From an uncultured Prevotellaceae bacterium (GTDB taxonomy: Bacteria; Bacteroidota; Bacteroidia; Bacteroidales; Bacteroidaceae): a stretch of DNA of 64,000 bases. Shown piece after piece: positions 31,006 to 41,418 of the stretch. The notes under the pieces were generated by a model that saw only the letters and a program-made list of their open reading frames with translations, did not search any database and had not been told where the DNA came from. Position 1 is the stretch's first letter, and the number at the start of each line of letters is the position of its first letter. The stretch is from positions 1 through 64,000 of the forward strand of contig CALEPV010000097.1 of assembly GCA_937910905.1 (NCBI GenBank), written 5' to 3'. Position numbers and translations under genes: made by a program.

Positions 31006-34000
31006 ATGACCGCGATACGAAGAATCATCCTGTTGCTGACTACAGCAGTGCCTGCATTGGCGATGCAGGCACAGGTTGTCGTGCGCGGAAATGTGTATGG
31101 CGGCGGCAACGAGGGGCGTGTTGGCAGCTCCACCTCAGTCAACATCAGCGGCGGCAACATCAGCGGCAGTGTCTTCGGTGGTGCACGCAGTGCCGATGTG
31201 GGTGGCTCCACGTCTGTCCATCTCGACGGCGAGCATATCAGCGGCAACATCATCATCAATGCTGTCTATGGCGGCAACGACATCGCCGGGACTATCGGAA
31301 CCTCGGAGAACCTGCCCGAGACCATCACTGACGCGGAGACTAACGGGATAGACAACACCTGGAACAGCTTCGTCACCAGCAGTCAGGAGACCGGTGGCAT
31401 GAATATTCACGTGAGGGAGCTCTATGGCGGTGGCAACAAGGCTGAACTGGGCAAGGCATACATGGAGCTGTGCGGCGGCACCTACGACTATGTATATGGC
31501 GGCGGCAACGAGGCAACCGTGACCATGCGGACCGACATCTCTATCAACAACACCACACCCATAGTGGCTGGCAGTTATCAATTCGGGAGCGTCTTCGGCG
31601 GCAACAACAAGGCCGAAATGGACATCCGCCCGATGTGGCACCTGACCAAAGGCTCCATCCATAACCTATACAGCGGCGGCAACGAAGGCGACATGACATC
31701 GGCCAACGGCATCGAGCTTTTTACCAGCAGTGCCGACATTGAAGTGCTGAACGTCTTTGGCGGTTGCCGCAAGGCCAATGTGATTCCGTCCACATCCGTG
31801 GATTTCGGCGCGACAGTAACCATCTCTGGCGGACAAATCACCAACGTGTACGGCGGCAACGACATCTCAGGAACCGTGCGCCGTGGCACCCGTGTCAACA
31901 TCCAGTCCAGCATCCTCGGCGATGTCTATGGCGGCGGCAACGGCTCGTATGTCTATACCGACAACGAGGAGCTGGTAGACGATGCGCAGTATGGCGACTT
32001 CTATTATGACAAAGGCTCGAAGACGGCTGCACAGGCCCTGCTCGACCATCGTCCCAACGTGGAGAACACACTGGTATTTCTGAGCGGAACGGAGGACAGC
32101 CCCACCTTCATCCACGGCTCGGTGTACTGCGGTGGCAACAGTGCCACGCTGCGCACCGAGGACGGTAGCCTGAGCAACGCCAGGGCTGCGTTGCGCATCG
32201 GCTCGTATGTTGTTGTTGATAAGGTCTTCTTGGGCAGTAATGGCGCGAACATGGTGAGCGAGGCAATTCTACAGACATATGCCGGTACATACGAGAGCAA
32301 GGACATCAACAGTATGGACCTCACGACAACAGCCGACTTTGAGGACTATATGCGCGGCGTCGAGGTGGCCATCCGCCCCAGCGTGTCGTTTGATAGCGAC
32401 TACGTCCCTTACTCTTCCAAGGTAGGTTCGTTCTTCTGCGGCGGCAATGTGGGAAGTATGTCAGCCGACGGCACGTTCACCATAGATTTCCTCAACTCAT
32501 TGGTCATCTACGGAAAGCTGGTGGGCGGCTGCAATAGTGCCAACGTGGCGGCAAGTGACTATAATGCAGCCCACGAGGGAGGCCTCATTACGGCTGCCCA
32601 GCCCAAGGTGCAGATGAACCTGAGCGGCCTGAAGCTGGAACCGAGACAGATAGCGGCAGGCGAAGACGGTATGCCACAGCTTGTGTGGAACACGACGGGC
32701 GAGGATGAGGACCGGCGGCTACACGGAGCCAACGTCTACGGCGGCTGCTACGAAAGCGGCTATGTGAACGGCGACGTAGAGATTAACCTGCTGGCCACGA
32801 CGGTGGACAAGGAGAGCGTCTTTGGAGAAGGCAACTCCGAGGTGGACCTGGACGAGCAGGGCGACGACGTTTTAGGCGATGCCCTGAACGTCTTCGGCGG
32901 CGGCTACGGCAGTCTGGCCGAGATACGTGGCAACACGGTCGTCAGCGTCGAAGACGGCTACACCTTCCAGGTCTTCGGCGGCGGCGAGCAGGGCGTCGTC
33001 ACGGGCAACAGCACCGTCAGTCTAAACGGCGGCGAGGTGGAATACCTCTACGGCGGCGGCTTCATGGGACCTATCCGCGGCCATGTCACGGTCAACCTCG
33101 GCAGCGGCACATGCTACGATGCCTTTGCTGGTGCCTGCAATGCCGACATCGACGGCTATACTGAACTGTTTATCGGTCGCAACGGGCGCGGCGAACTGAG
33201 CTTCCCCTACGTCCGCGACAATGTCTATGGCGGCAACGACTTCGGCGGACGCATCCTGGGCAAGGGTGAGCATGAAGGGCACGACGGAGCAACGATTGCG
33301 TCCAACGCATACGTGGAATACCTGCAGGGTCGGGTGGACAGTATCTTCGGCGGCAACTTCGGCTACTACGAATATGCCGACCGGCATTACGAGGTTTACA
33401 CCAACGACGACGGCTCACCCAAGGAGGGCATCTATAAGCCGTATATAGAGCAGTCTTTCGTCTGTTTCAAGCCCAACTACAACCCGGCGAATGAGGTGAG
33501 CATCGTGTTTGGCGGCAGCCAGGGCCATCCGGGTGAGACCACCAACAACAACTCCATGCAGTTGTACAGCTATGTGCTGGTGGAGGATCTCCATCCGTCC
33601 TCCCGCTTCCTGTCTACCGACATCTACGGCTCGGGAGCCTTCGGCGGCTTGGGCACACTGGAGCATCCCGGTGCCGGTGCTTCGGTCATCGACCTCTATA
33701 GCGGACGCTTCCATAACATCTACGGCAGCAGCAACAAGGAAGGCATCACGGGTTATGCCCGCGTCAACGTGCCTGCGTCGTCGGACATCCAGGCCAATGC
33801 CATCTACGGTGGCGGACAGGGCTATAACGCTACCGACTTCTGCGACGCCTACGTCACCTGCGTGGACTATCACAGCCAGAATGCCACCTTGGAAGAAGGG
33901 CTTTACGGCGGCAACGAGAACTACCGCATGGCTCGCGACACCTACCTGAACATCGACGTGCCGGTGAGGAACAAGAGCGGACAGCTGGTTGATGTGTTCG

Positions 34001-37000
34001 GGGCGGGCTTGGGAGCCAACACGCTGGCCGGCCGCACCCACGTCTACCTGAACGACGGTGCCGAGGTGAAGAACGTCTTTGGCGGCGGCTCCGACGGCAA
34101 GACGTATAATATGTACTCCATGCGGCAGTGGCTCTACGACCAGTGGACGGAGCGAGCCGTTGCCGAAGGCAAGACTGGCGACGACGTCACGACGATGGCA
34201 GAAGAAGGTGTTGCCTACAACATCTTCCATTGCAACCACTTCAAGGCATGGCTCGACGAGAACCCGGACGCCGTGGCGCTGCCAAGCCCGCTGCCTGTGT
34301 TCGTGGATGACTTCATGGAGAACCTCGACTCGCACAACACCAACGTCTTCATCCATGAAGGAGCAACGGTGGCCGCGAACGCCTACGGCGGCGGTCTCGG
34401 CGAATACTCGAACGTCAACGGCACGACCTGCATCCAGCTGCTTGGCGGCAGTGTGGCAGGCAATCTCTATGGCGGTGGCTACGGCGGACCGGTGGAGAAC
34501 CTGTTCCCCAGTCTCAAGGACCGCTTTGAGGTGGGCACATACGTGGACATCGTGGGCGGTAGTGTCACCAACGTCTATGGCGGTGGCTATGAGGGCAACG
34601 TCGGACATCACGACACCTCGACCACCGACACCACAGACGATATTTCCGGCGATACCCACGTGGTCATCGGCATCAGCGGCGACGACAGCCATATGGCGGG
34701 CAACCCCACCATCGAGCGTAGCCTCTACGGAGGTGGACAGCGCGGGGCCGTCTTCGGCACGGCCTACCTAACGCTGAACAATGGACACGTGGGCTACACA
34801 TACACGGACGGCAACTATGTGGAGAACCTTGACTTGCAGACCGCCGGCGACAATCTGCTCTATGAGAACGGCAATGTCTTCGGCGGCGGCTATGACGAGG
34901 GAGGCACCGTGGACTCTACGGTGGTTGTCCTGCGTGGCGGCACCGTACGCAACAGCCTCTATGGCGGCGGCGAGATAGCCGCCATCGGTCGGGGCAGCGT
35001 CACGGCCTCGGGCGAGCAGAACAGTGTACGCGTCTATAACGGCACCTACAAGGCCGGCAAGACACATGTGGAGATGCTGGGCGGACATGTCTGCCGCGAC
35101 ATCTTCGGCGGTGGACGCGGCTACAGCTACAACTTGAAGGGCTCGGAAATCAGCGGCAAGGAGTTCTATACCGACGGCTACGTCTTCGGACAGACAGAGG
35201 TATATATATATTATGGTGAGGTAGGAACAGCCGCAGGACTGTCCAAGGGCTACGGCAACGTGTTCGGCGGCGGCAACATCGGATATGTCTATGGCATAGG
35301 CACCAAGACCGACGAGAACACCGGCTCGCCCGGACACTACTACTACAAGAAGGACGGCGTGCTGACAGAGGACTGCCGCGTGGTCATCCAGCCCATGTCC
35401 TACGTGCTGACGGGGAAACCGTCTGTCACGATTGAAGATGTGACCTACAACGAGGGCGACCTGGTACCCAACGATGCCCTCAACGCCCTTGGCACCAAGG
35501 AGACGGACAGCCGCTGGAACAGCCTCGACATCTCGGGTATCAACATCCGCAACGCCGTCTTCGGCGGCGGCAATGTGTCGTCGGGCAGCGACAAGATCTA
35601 CGCCAACGCCGTCACCGTATTCGGCAACGTCACCGCCTCGCTGCGCGATGTCTATCACCGCGACCTCATCACCATTGGCACGGAACATACGGGAGGTCTC
35701 TACGGCGGCGGCAACCTGTCGTTAGTGGAAGGCTACCGCGAGCTGAACATCGCCAACTACGGCACCGACTACTACAACTTTGAGAACAACAAGGAAATCA
35801 CCATCGAGCAGTACTACAACGACCTGAACGACCGTGAGCGTGCCTACTTCCAGTTGCTCTACAAATGCGTCACGCCCAACAACGGCTACAGTGTAGATCA
35901 GCAGATAAACGAGGAGACATATCAGAAACTGGACGATGAATACAAGAACCAGACCTACTGGCTGCAGGCCGGTTTCTGCACCATCTATGCCGGCCGCCTG
36001 CTGAACACCCTCCAGCGCAGCGACTTCTGCGGTGTGTTCGGCAGTCGTATGGTGCTGCAGGGGGCACGCGACCGCGTCACCACCACCGTCGACTACACCG
36101 ACTACACCATCAACCGCATCGGCGAGCTGTCGCTCAACCAGAATCAGGACCACGGCAACTACTTCGGCATCTACAGCGTGGTGAACCATCTGGGCAACCT
36201 GACCAGCGACATCCACTTCAGCAACGAGCGCATCATCGACAGCAACTCATACGAGGCCAACACCTCGGGCGAGACCTACCAGGCGTTCAAAGCCTACAAC
36301 ATCAACAACCGTAAGCGCAACAACGGCACCAGCAAGAACAAGGTGGCGCTGGCCTCTGGCGTGTTTCTCGAACTCACCACCGAGAATAGCTCAGGCACTG
36401 CCGTGGAGGAGAAAGACTGGGGCTACATCACCGGCATCATCGAGCTTGACCTCATCAACGTCATCCCCGGCGAGGGCGGCGGCTACGTTTATGCCAAGAA
36501 CCAGCACGGGCGCAGCACCTACAACCCCGATGCCGTGAACGTGACGCTATCGCCCTACAACAGTGCAGCACAGACCTACAAGCGCTTCACCTATACTCCG
36601 GCACAGACAGAGGACATCCAGACCAGCGGCAACTTCGTACACAACGTGAAGACAGAGCCCATCATCGACGACTGCTATCCCTCCAACGGCAACCACGCTG
36701 CCGCCGCCCACTATTGGTTCATCAAGGGTGAGATATACGTCTATGAGCAGACCATCTCGGCCTATACAGGGTCGGCCACGGCCTACGCCGAGAGCGTGCG
36801 CATACCGCTCAACATCACCGCCGCCTCCAATGGACGCCTGAAGCTCGTCAACGTGCAGCCCAACCTCTATGCCTACTACGCCACCGACGACCGCAGCAGT
36901 GTCATCGAAGGCGAGATGAAGATAAACGGCGTGACCTACCATCTCAACGACACCATCACCTACTGGGACTACTCGCTGCTCTCCGAGAGCAACAAGCGGC

Positions 37001-40000
37001 GCTTTGTGCCAGAGACATGGGTGTGCATCAAGGATGGAACCATCGACGGTGTCAGCTATACCCGCGGCCAGGTGGTGCTGCCCCTGACCGAAACACCTAC
37101 CACCGTAAAGGACAAGAATGGCGACGACTGCGCGCTCACCGACATCCTGCGCACCTCCAATAACCTGTCGCACAGCAACGGCTACCTCCTCACCTTCGAC
37201 ATGAACAACCCCATGCCGTGGAACGACTGGTATGCGCCCGTGCTGCGTGCTGACGGCGAGAAAATCAACACCAAGACGTACAGCGACCTGACGGACAGCC
37301 AGAAGGACAAATACATCGAAGGCCCCACCTTCCACCTCGACGCCTACAGCGTACACGGGCAACGCGACTACAGGGTTGGCGACATCATACCCGCAGACGT
37401 GGTGAGCAACTATCTGGCCATCCCCGCCAGCGCCATGCCTGAGACACAGCAGGCCACCGTCGTGCCGGCCTACGTCTCTACAGAGGAACTCGACTACGTC
37501 ATCGCAGGCCGCACCTATCATGCGGAGAAAGGTGCCGACATCTCCGAGACCGACTATCTGCTCCTCGATGCCGCGACGCAGGCCAAGTTCACAGAGGCCT
37601 TCGTATGCACCAGCACCGTCACCATCGACGAGGCCACCAACAACTTCATCATCTACGGCACCCTCCTCTCCCAGTCGGAAATCGATGCCTACAAGGCCGC
37701 CTACGTCCGCGCCAACGGGTTTACCCCATCGGAAACAGACCAGCTCTTCAGCGAGCACATCGTCAAGGCCTACCGCTGCACTGCAGCCGGCAAGTACGGC
37801 GGCAAGTACTACGAGGAGCCCAAGAACTACTCGGCCATCGAGTCGTGGTGCTCACTGCCCGACCGCGACGGCTTCACCTTCAACAAGGACGCCTTCGACA
37901 TCCTCTACGACGACAGCTTCGGCACCGACTTCCAGGCCGATGTCACCGCCTACGGGTCGCCCTACAGCGACATGATGGCCGTCGATTACACAGCCTTTTA
38001 CACCGGCCCGACCGATGCCACGCCGCACAACGGTGTCCTGCTGACCCATGACACGGAGTACAGTCGCGAGGAGTATGAGAGCCTGCCCAATGAGCGTTAC
38101 CACTACTCGCCCATCACGGCCGTCAAGAACTCCGGCACAAAGGACTACTATGTGGTAACGCAGTCGTTCTACAGCGGCGACATGGCCTATATCGCTGGGC
38201 AGGTGCTGACCGAGGAGGTCTATACCCGCCTGAAGGCCCAGCACGAAGACGAGATGTCCGTTATCGAGCTGACCAATAACAGCGATGTCGATGTGACTTT
38301 CTACTACTGCCGCGAGGACTACGTCATCGGTGAGAAGGGCGACGGCGAGGCTCTGAGCGTAGATGAGACAACCTACGCCGTCGGTAGCACCGTGCCGAAG
38401 GGAACAGTCATCAATGCATCGACCTACAGCGGCATCGTCAACCACCAGCAGCACTTCGTCATACGCGGCACAGAGCCCACGGAGACCAGCACGCTCTACG
38501 TCTCGCGCGAGAGCGACATCAAGAGCCTCTCCAAGGACCGCACATACACCGTCATCTACCAGTACACCTACGACGAAGGCGACGACACCGGCAGCCATAT
38601 CGACCAGATCAGCGAGCTGCACGTGGTGAACATCCACGTGAAGTTCCGTAGCGGCGTACCTACCATCGGCGACCTCTCGGCACCGCCCGTCATCCTGCCC
38701 GGCACCACCATCGGCCTTACCAAGCCGAGCGTTACGGAGGGTGCCTACGAAATCATGGAAGGCGGATGGGAGATGTACCGCACCAGCGATGATGCCGCCC
38801 TGCACCGCAACGGCAAGGCCTTCGTACCCTCCGAGACGCAGATGTACTGGTATCAGAACCAGAAGTACCATGTCGCCTACTATGCCAAGACCTACTTAGG
38901 CAAGACCTTCTCCAACCAGGTGCCTGTCACCGTGGCCAACTACCACGACATCAGCGAGGTGATGCAAGACAAGGAACACCACATGTATATCGACCATACC
39001 GATGTGATGCGCGACCCGAAGATATATCTTGATCAGACCATGCACGATGGCGAGAACCAGCTGGACCTTTTGGCCGACTTCTTCAGTCTCAGCGCAGGTG
39101 CTACTCTGGCTGGACATGACGCTCTGAACACCACACAGGTAGGCAACAGTAAGAATCTGGAGTTCTTCTTGCGTTCCAACCTCAGCCATTCTGAAGCATG
39201 GGCACCTATCGGTTCCGATACCAACTGCTTCGAGGGTACGCTCCACGGCGACGGCTATACCATCAGCGGCCTCGACCATTCTCTCTTCAGCCATCTCTGC
39301 GGCGACGTGTATAACCTGGGGGTCACCGGTTCCTTCACATCGGCAGGCATTGCCAACGAGGGCGACGGCTACATAGAGAACTGCTGGATAACGACCACCG
39401 CAACCCCTGCCGCCAACGTGAAAGCTGTCTTCGGCAATCCCGCCACCACCACCCAGGTCCAAAACTGTTACTACCCCGTCCGCACCGACGGGTTCACCCC
39501 GTCGGAAGGCACCCGTGCCATGCCCGACAACGCCTTCTGCAACGGCGAGGTGGCCTTCAACCTCAATGGCTTCTACCTCAAGGAGCGCTACGACCGCAAT
39601 CGCAGCGAGGGCGAGGCCATCGCCGACAGCTACGTGCAGAGCCGCTACGACGACGGCGACTTCGTCTATGCCGATGGCACTATACCGTCGGGAACAGACA
39701 TTCGCCAATGGATTGACAACGAACAGAACTTCAGGTACTCGCCCATCTGGCCCGATGACTATCTCTTCTTCGGACAGATGCTCACCTACGGCCATGTACG
39801 CAACCGCTTCTATCAGGAGTTGCCCGCCCATCTTGTCAAGGATGCCGCCAACTACAACCGGCTCTATTCCTCTGACGTGTCCAACCGCGTCTATCGCGCC
39901 CCGGCCTACTACCGCAGCGCCGAGATGGGTGTGGCCCACTTTAACCCCTACGCCGTACTGACACAGCAGACGGCCGACGTCACACGCAGTGTCTATCCCC

Positions 40001-41415
40001 ACATGACGTCCATTGACTTCACTGGCTACAACGACCTCAGCCAAGGCTACAGTCAAGGACTCAGTGACGGACGGTTCTATCCGCCGCTGCTCGATGACGA
40101 CGGCCTCATCGGCATCGTCAACCAAGACGAGACGCAGAATCTGCTGGTCTATTCCCCCGCAGAAGGAACGACTCATGACGTGCTGACCGACTACTTCGTA
40201 GAGCCCGTCTATGACGAGGGCGAATACCGAACGGTGGCCGTCAACGGACAAACCGTCAAAGGCCACCTGGTGAGCCGGAGCGGCAATGGCTTCATCGCAC
40301 AGACCGACCACATACTGGTGGACAAGCAGGACTTCAACTGCCCCGTCAGCTACACCTTCGCCACCGGCAAGCGTATGTGGCACCAGCGCTATCCTGACCG
40401 CTATTTCAGTACGGCTAAGGGCTGGGAAACCATCAGCCTGCCCTTCACCGCCGAGCTGGTGACCACACAGACAAAGGGCGAAATCACTCACTTCTACAGC
40501 GGCAGCGCCTCCATTGACGGCACTACGAAGACCGGCCATGAGTACTGGCTGCGCGAGTACAAGGGCAAGAAGGAAGAGGACGGCGACCGCTTCACGGCAG
40601 CGTTCAGCTACCCCGAAGCCGGCACGGAGGACAAGACGGTGGACAACACCTTCCTCTGGGACTACTACTACAGCTACAGCGACCAGCACGACAAGAACGC
40701 TGACAGCTACCAGACCTACTACGAGACAGCCCGCGACTACGAAGGCTATCCCCGGCTGGCGCAGGCCACGCCCTATGCCATCGGCTTCCCGGGCAGCGAC
40801 TACAATGAGTTCGACCTCAGCGGCGAATGGACGGCACCCAACACGGCCTCGCCAGCACCCGCACTGGTTAGTCGCCAGGTCATTACCTTCGCCTCCAAAC
40901 CGGCCGTCACTATCGCCGTGAGCGATACCGAACTGGCAGCACAGTCCCTTGATGGCTATACCTTCACGCCCACCTACATGACACAGGACGTGGCGGGCTA
41001 CATCCTGAACGCCGACGGCAACCGCTTCGAGAGGACGGAAAGTGGCACGGCTCAGCCCTTCCGCCCCTACTTCACCGCCACATCACAACCGCAGTCGGCC
41101 CCTGCACACCGCATCGCCTCCCACATCACCATCGACAGCAGCCATCAGGCTATCGGCTACGACGGCGATGAGCCGGGAGAGAACCAACAGGACGACGGAG
41201 CTTTCTACATCACCGTGAACCGCCGCAGGATTGTCGTCTCTTCGACGCTACAGAGCGAAACGCACGTTCACATCGTCAACGTTGGCGGTCAGGCCATCGC
41301 CTCCTTCGTCGTTCAGCCCGGAGAGACCGTAGAGACTCCCGTCAACAGTGCCGGTGTCTATATCGTCCGTGCTGCCGACGGCAGATACACAAAGAAACTG
41401 GTTGTAAGAAAATAA
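31006..41415 (+). CDS. Giant VYGGGN-repeat surface protein with T9SS-like sorting tail
   Basis: 3469 residues from ATG 31006, with signal peptide IILLLTTAVPALAMQAQ. Residues about 25-1570 contain dozens of repeats of the form (V/L)(Y/F)GGGN followed by a beta strand, which should fold as a long parallel beta-helix or related solenoid. The middle (about 1570-2540) has repeated Tyr- and Asp-rich modules. Near 2540-2690 is an Ig-like segment, then a GLUG-like region (FEGTLHGDGYTISGLDHSLF, about 2740) and a WETISLPFT module (about 3139). The last 70 residues (VHIVNVGGQAIASFVV, SAGVYIVRAADGRYTKKLVV) resemble a type A type IX secretion sorting domain. It probably acts as a cell-surface adhesin or fibre. 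No frameshift was seen over 10 kb. The exact function is unknown. Confidence 0.85.
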   Translation: MTAIRRIILLLTTAVPALAMQAQVVVRGNVYGGGNEGRVGSSTSVNISGGNISGSVFGGARSADVGGSTSVHLDGEHISGNIIINAVYGGNDIAGTIGTSENLPETITDAETNGIDNTWNSFVTSSQETGGMNIHVRELYGGGNKAELGKAYMELCGGTYDYVYGGGNEATVTMRTDISINNTTPIVAGSYQFGSVFGGNNKAEMDIRPMWHLTKGSIHNLYSGGNEGDMTSANGIELFTSSADIEVLNVFGGCRKANVIPSTSVDFGATVTISGGQITNVYGGNDISGTVRRGTRVNIQSSILGDVYGGGNGSYVYTDNEELVDDAQYGDFYYDKGSKTAAQALLDHRPNVENTLVFLSGTEDSPTFIHGSVYCGGNSATLRTEDGSLSNARAALRIGSYVVVDKVFLGSNGANMVSEAILQTYAGTYESKDINSMDLTTTADFEDYMRGVEVAIRPSVSFDSDYVPYSSKVGSFFCGGNVGSMSADGTFTIDFLNSLVIYGKLVGGCNSANVAASDYNAAHEGGLITAAQPKVQMNLSGLKLEPRQIAAGEDGMPQLVWNTTGEDEDRRLHGANVYGGCYESGYVNGDVEINLLATTVDKESVFGEGNSEVDLDEQGDDVLGDALNVFGGGYGSLAEIRGNTVVSVEDGYTFQVFGGGEQGVVTGNSTVSLNGGEVEYLYGGGFMGPIRGHVTVNLGSGTCYDAFAGACNADIDGYTELFIGRNGRGELSFPYVRDNVYGGNDFGGRILGKGEHEGHDGATIASNAYVEYLQGRVDSIFGGNFGYYEYADRHYEVYTNDDGSPKEGIYKPYIEQSFVCFKPNYNPANEVSIVFGGSQGHPGETTNNNSMQLYSYVLVEDLHPSSRFLSTDIYGSGAFGGLGTLEHPGAGASVIDLYSGRFHNIYGSSNKEGITGYARVNVPASSDIQANAIYGGGQGYNATDFCDAYVTCVDYHSQNATLEEGLYGGNENYRMARDTYLNIDVPVRNKSGQLVDVFGAGLGANTLAGRTHVYLNDGAEVKNVFGGGSDGKTYNMYSMRQWLYDQWTERAVAEGKTGDDVTTMAEEGVAYNIFHCNHFKAWLDENPDAVALPSPLPVFVDDFMENLDSHNTNVFIHEGATVAANAYGGGLGEYSNVNGTTCIQLLGGSVAGNLYGGGYGGPVENLFPSLKDRFEVGTYVDIVGGSVTNVYGGGYEGNVGHHDTSTTDTTDDISGDTHVVIGISGDDSHMAGNPTIERSLYGGGQRGAVFGTAYLTLNNGHVGYTYTDGNYVENLDLQTAGDNLLYENGNVFGGGYDEGGTVDSTVVVLRGGTVRNSLYGGGEIAAIGRGSVTASGEQNSVRVYNGTYKAGKTHVEMLGGHVCRDIFGGGRGYSYNLKGSEISGKEFYTDGYVFGQTEVYIYYGEVGTAAGLSKGYGNVFGGGNIGYVYGIGTKTDENTGSPGHYYYKKDGVLTEDCRVVIQPMSYVLTGKPSVTIEDVTYNEGDLVPNDALNALGTKETDSRWNSLDISGINIRNAVFGGGNVSSGSDKIYANAVTVFGNVTASLRDVYHRDLITIGTEHTGGLYGGGNLSLVEGYRELNIANYGTDYYNFENNKEITIEQYYNDLNDRERAYFQLLYKCVTPNNGYSVDQQINEETYQKLDDEYKNQTYWLQAGFCTIYAGRLLNTLQRSDFCGVFGSRMVLQGARDRVTTTVDYTDYTINRIGELSLNQNQDHGNYFGIYSVVNHLGNLTSDIHFSNERIIDSNSYEANTSGETYQAFKAYNINNRKRNNGTSKNKVALASGVFLELTTENSSGTAVEEKDWGYITGIIELDLINVIPGEGGGYVYAKNQHGRSTYNPDAVNVTLSPYNSAAQTYKRFTYTPAQTEDIQTSGNFVHNVKTEPIIDDCYPSNGNHAAAAHYWFIKGEIYVYEQTISAYTGSATAYAESVRIPLNITAASNGRLKLVNVQPNLYAYYATDDRSSVIEGEMKINGVTYHLNDTITYWDYSLLSESNKRRFVPETWVCIKDGTIDGVSYTRGQVVLPLTETPTTVKDKNGDDCALTDILRTSNNLSHSNGYLLTFDMNNPMPWNDWYAPVLRADGEKINTKTYSDLTDSQKDKYIEGPTFHLDAYSVHGQRDYRVGDIIPADVVSNYLAIPASAMPETQQATVVPAYVSTEELDYVIAGRTYHAEKGADISETDYLLLDAATQAKFTEAFVCTSTVTIDEATNNFIIYGTLLSQSEIDAYKAAYVRANGFTPSETDQLFSEHIVKAYRCTAAGKYGGKYYEEPKNYSAIESWCSLPDRDGFTFNKDAFDILYDDSFGTDFQADVTAYGSPYSDMMAVDYTAFYTGPTDATPHNGVLLTHDTEYSREEYESLPNERYHYSPITAVKNSGTKDYYVVTQSFYSGDMAYIAGQVLTEEVYTRLKAQHEDEMSVIELTNNSDVDVTFYYCREDYVIGEKGDGEALSVDETTYAVGSTVPKGTVINASTYSGIVNHQQHFVIRGTEPTETSTLYVSRESDIKSLSKDRTYTVIYQYTYDEGDDTGSHIDQISELHVVNIHVKFRSGVPTIGDLSAPPVILPGTTIGLTKPSVTEGAYEIMEGGWEMYRTSDDAALHRNGKAFVPSETQMYWYQNQKYHVAYYAKTYLGKTFSNQVPVTVANYHDISEVMQDKEHHMYIDHTDVMRDPKIYLDQTMHDGENQLDLLADFFSLSAGATLAGHDALNTTQVGNSKNLEFFLRSNLSHSEAWAPIGSDTNCFEGTLHGDGYTISGLDHSLFSHLCGDVYNLGVTGSFTSAGIANEGDGYIENCWITTTATPAANVKAVFGNPATTTQVQNCYYPVRTDGFTPSEGTRAMPDNAFCNGEVAFNLNGFYLKERYDRNRSEGEAIADSYVQSRYDDGDFVYADGTIPSGTDIRQWIDNEQNFRYSPIWPDDYLFFGQMLTYGHVRNRFYQELPAHLVKDAANYNRLYSSDVSNRVYRAPAYYRSAEMGVAHFNPYAVLTQQTADVTRSVYPHMTSIDFTGYNDLSQGYSQGLSDGRFYPPLLDDDGLIGIVNQDETQNLLVYSPAEGTTHDVLTDYFVEPVYDEGEYRTVAVNGQTVKGHLVSRSGNGFIAQTDHILVDKQDFNCPVSYTFATGKRMWHQRYPDRYFSTAKGWETISLPFTAELVTTQTKGEITHFYSGSASIDGTTKTGHEYWLREYKGKKEEDGDRFTAAFSYPEAGTEDKTVDNTFLWDYYYSYSDQHDKNADSYQTYYETARDYEGYPRLAQATPYAIGFPGSDYNEFDLSGEWTAPNTASPAPALVSRQVITFASKPAVTIAVSDTELAAQSLDGYTFTPTYMTQDVAGYILNADGNRFERTESGTAQPFRPYFTATSQPQSAPAHRIASHITIDSSHQAIGYDGDEPGENQQDDGAFYITVNRRRIVVSSTLQSETHVHIVNVGGQAIASFVVQPGETVETPVNSAGVYIVRAADGRYTKKLVVRK
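37712..37732 (+). repeat. Diverged REP-like hairpin in the giant protein gene
   Basis: CCAACGGG, TTTAC, CCCATCGG: the same 8-5-8 layout with two mismatched pairs. It encodes part of NGFTPSE. Confidence 0.5.
39485..39505 (+). repeat. REP-like hairpin in the giant protein gene
   Basis: CCGACGGG, loop TTCAC, CCCGTCGG: perfect 8-bp stem. It encodes DGFTPSE with its flank, almost the peptide encoded at 37712. Confidence 0.7.
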
Positions 41416-41418
41416 TGT

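Noticed and set aside
38896..40689. 597-codon open frame antisense to the giant protein gene
   Set aside because: Composition is an artefact of the opposite strand (runs of Val, Gly and Ala), and the plus frame is clearly coding with repeats and a sorting tail.
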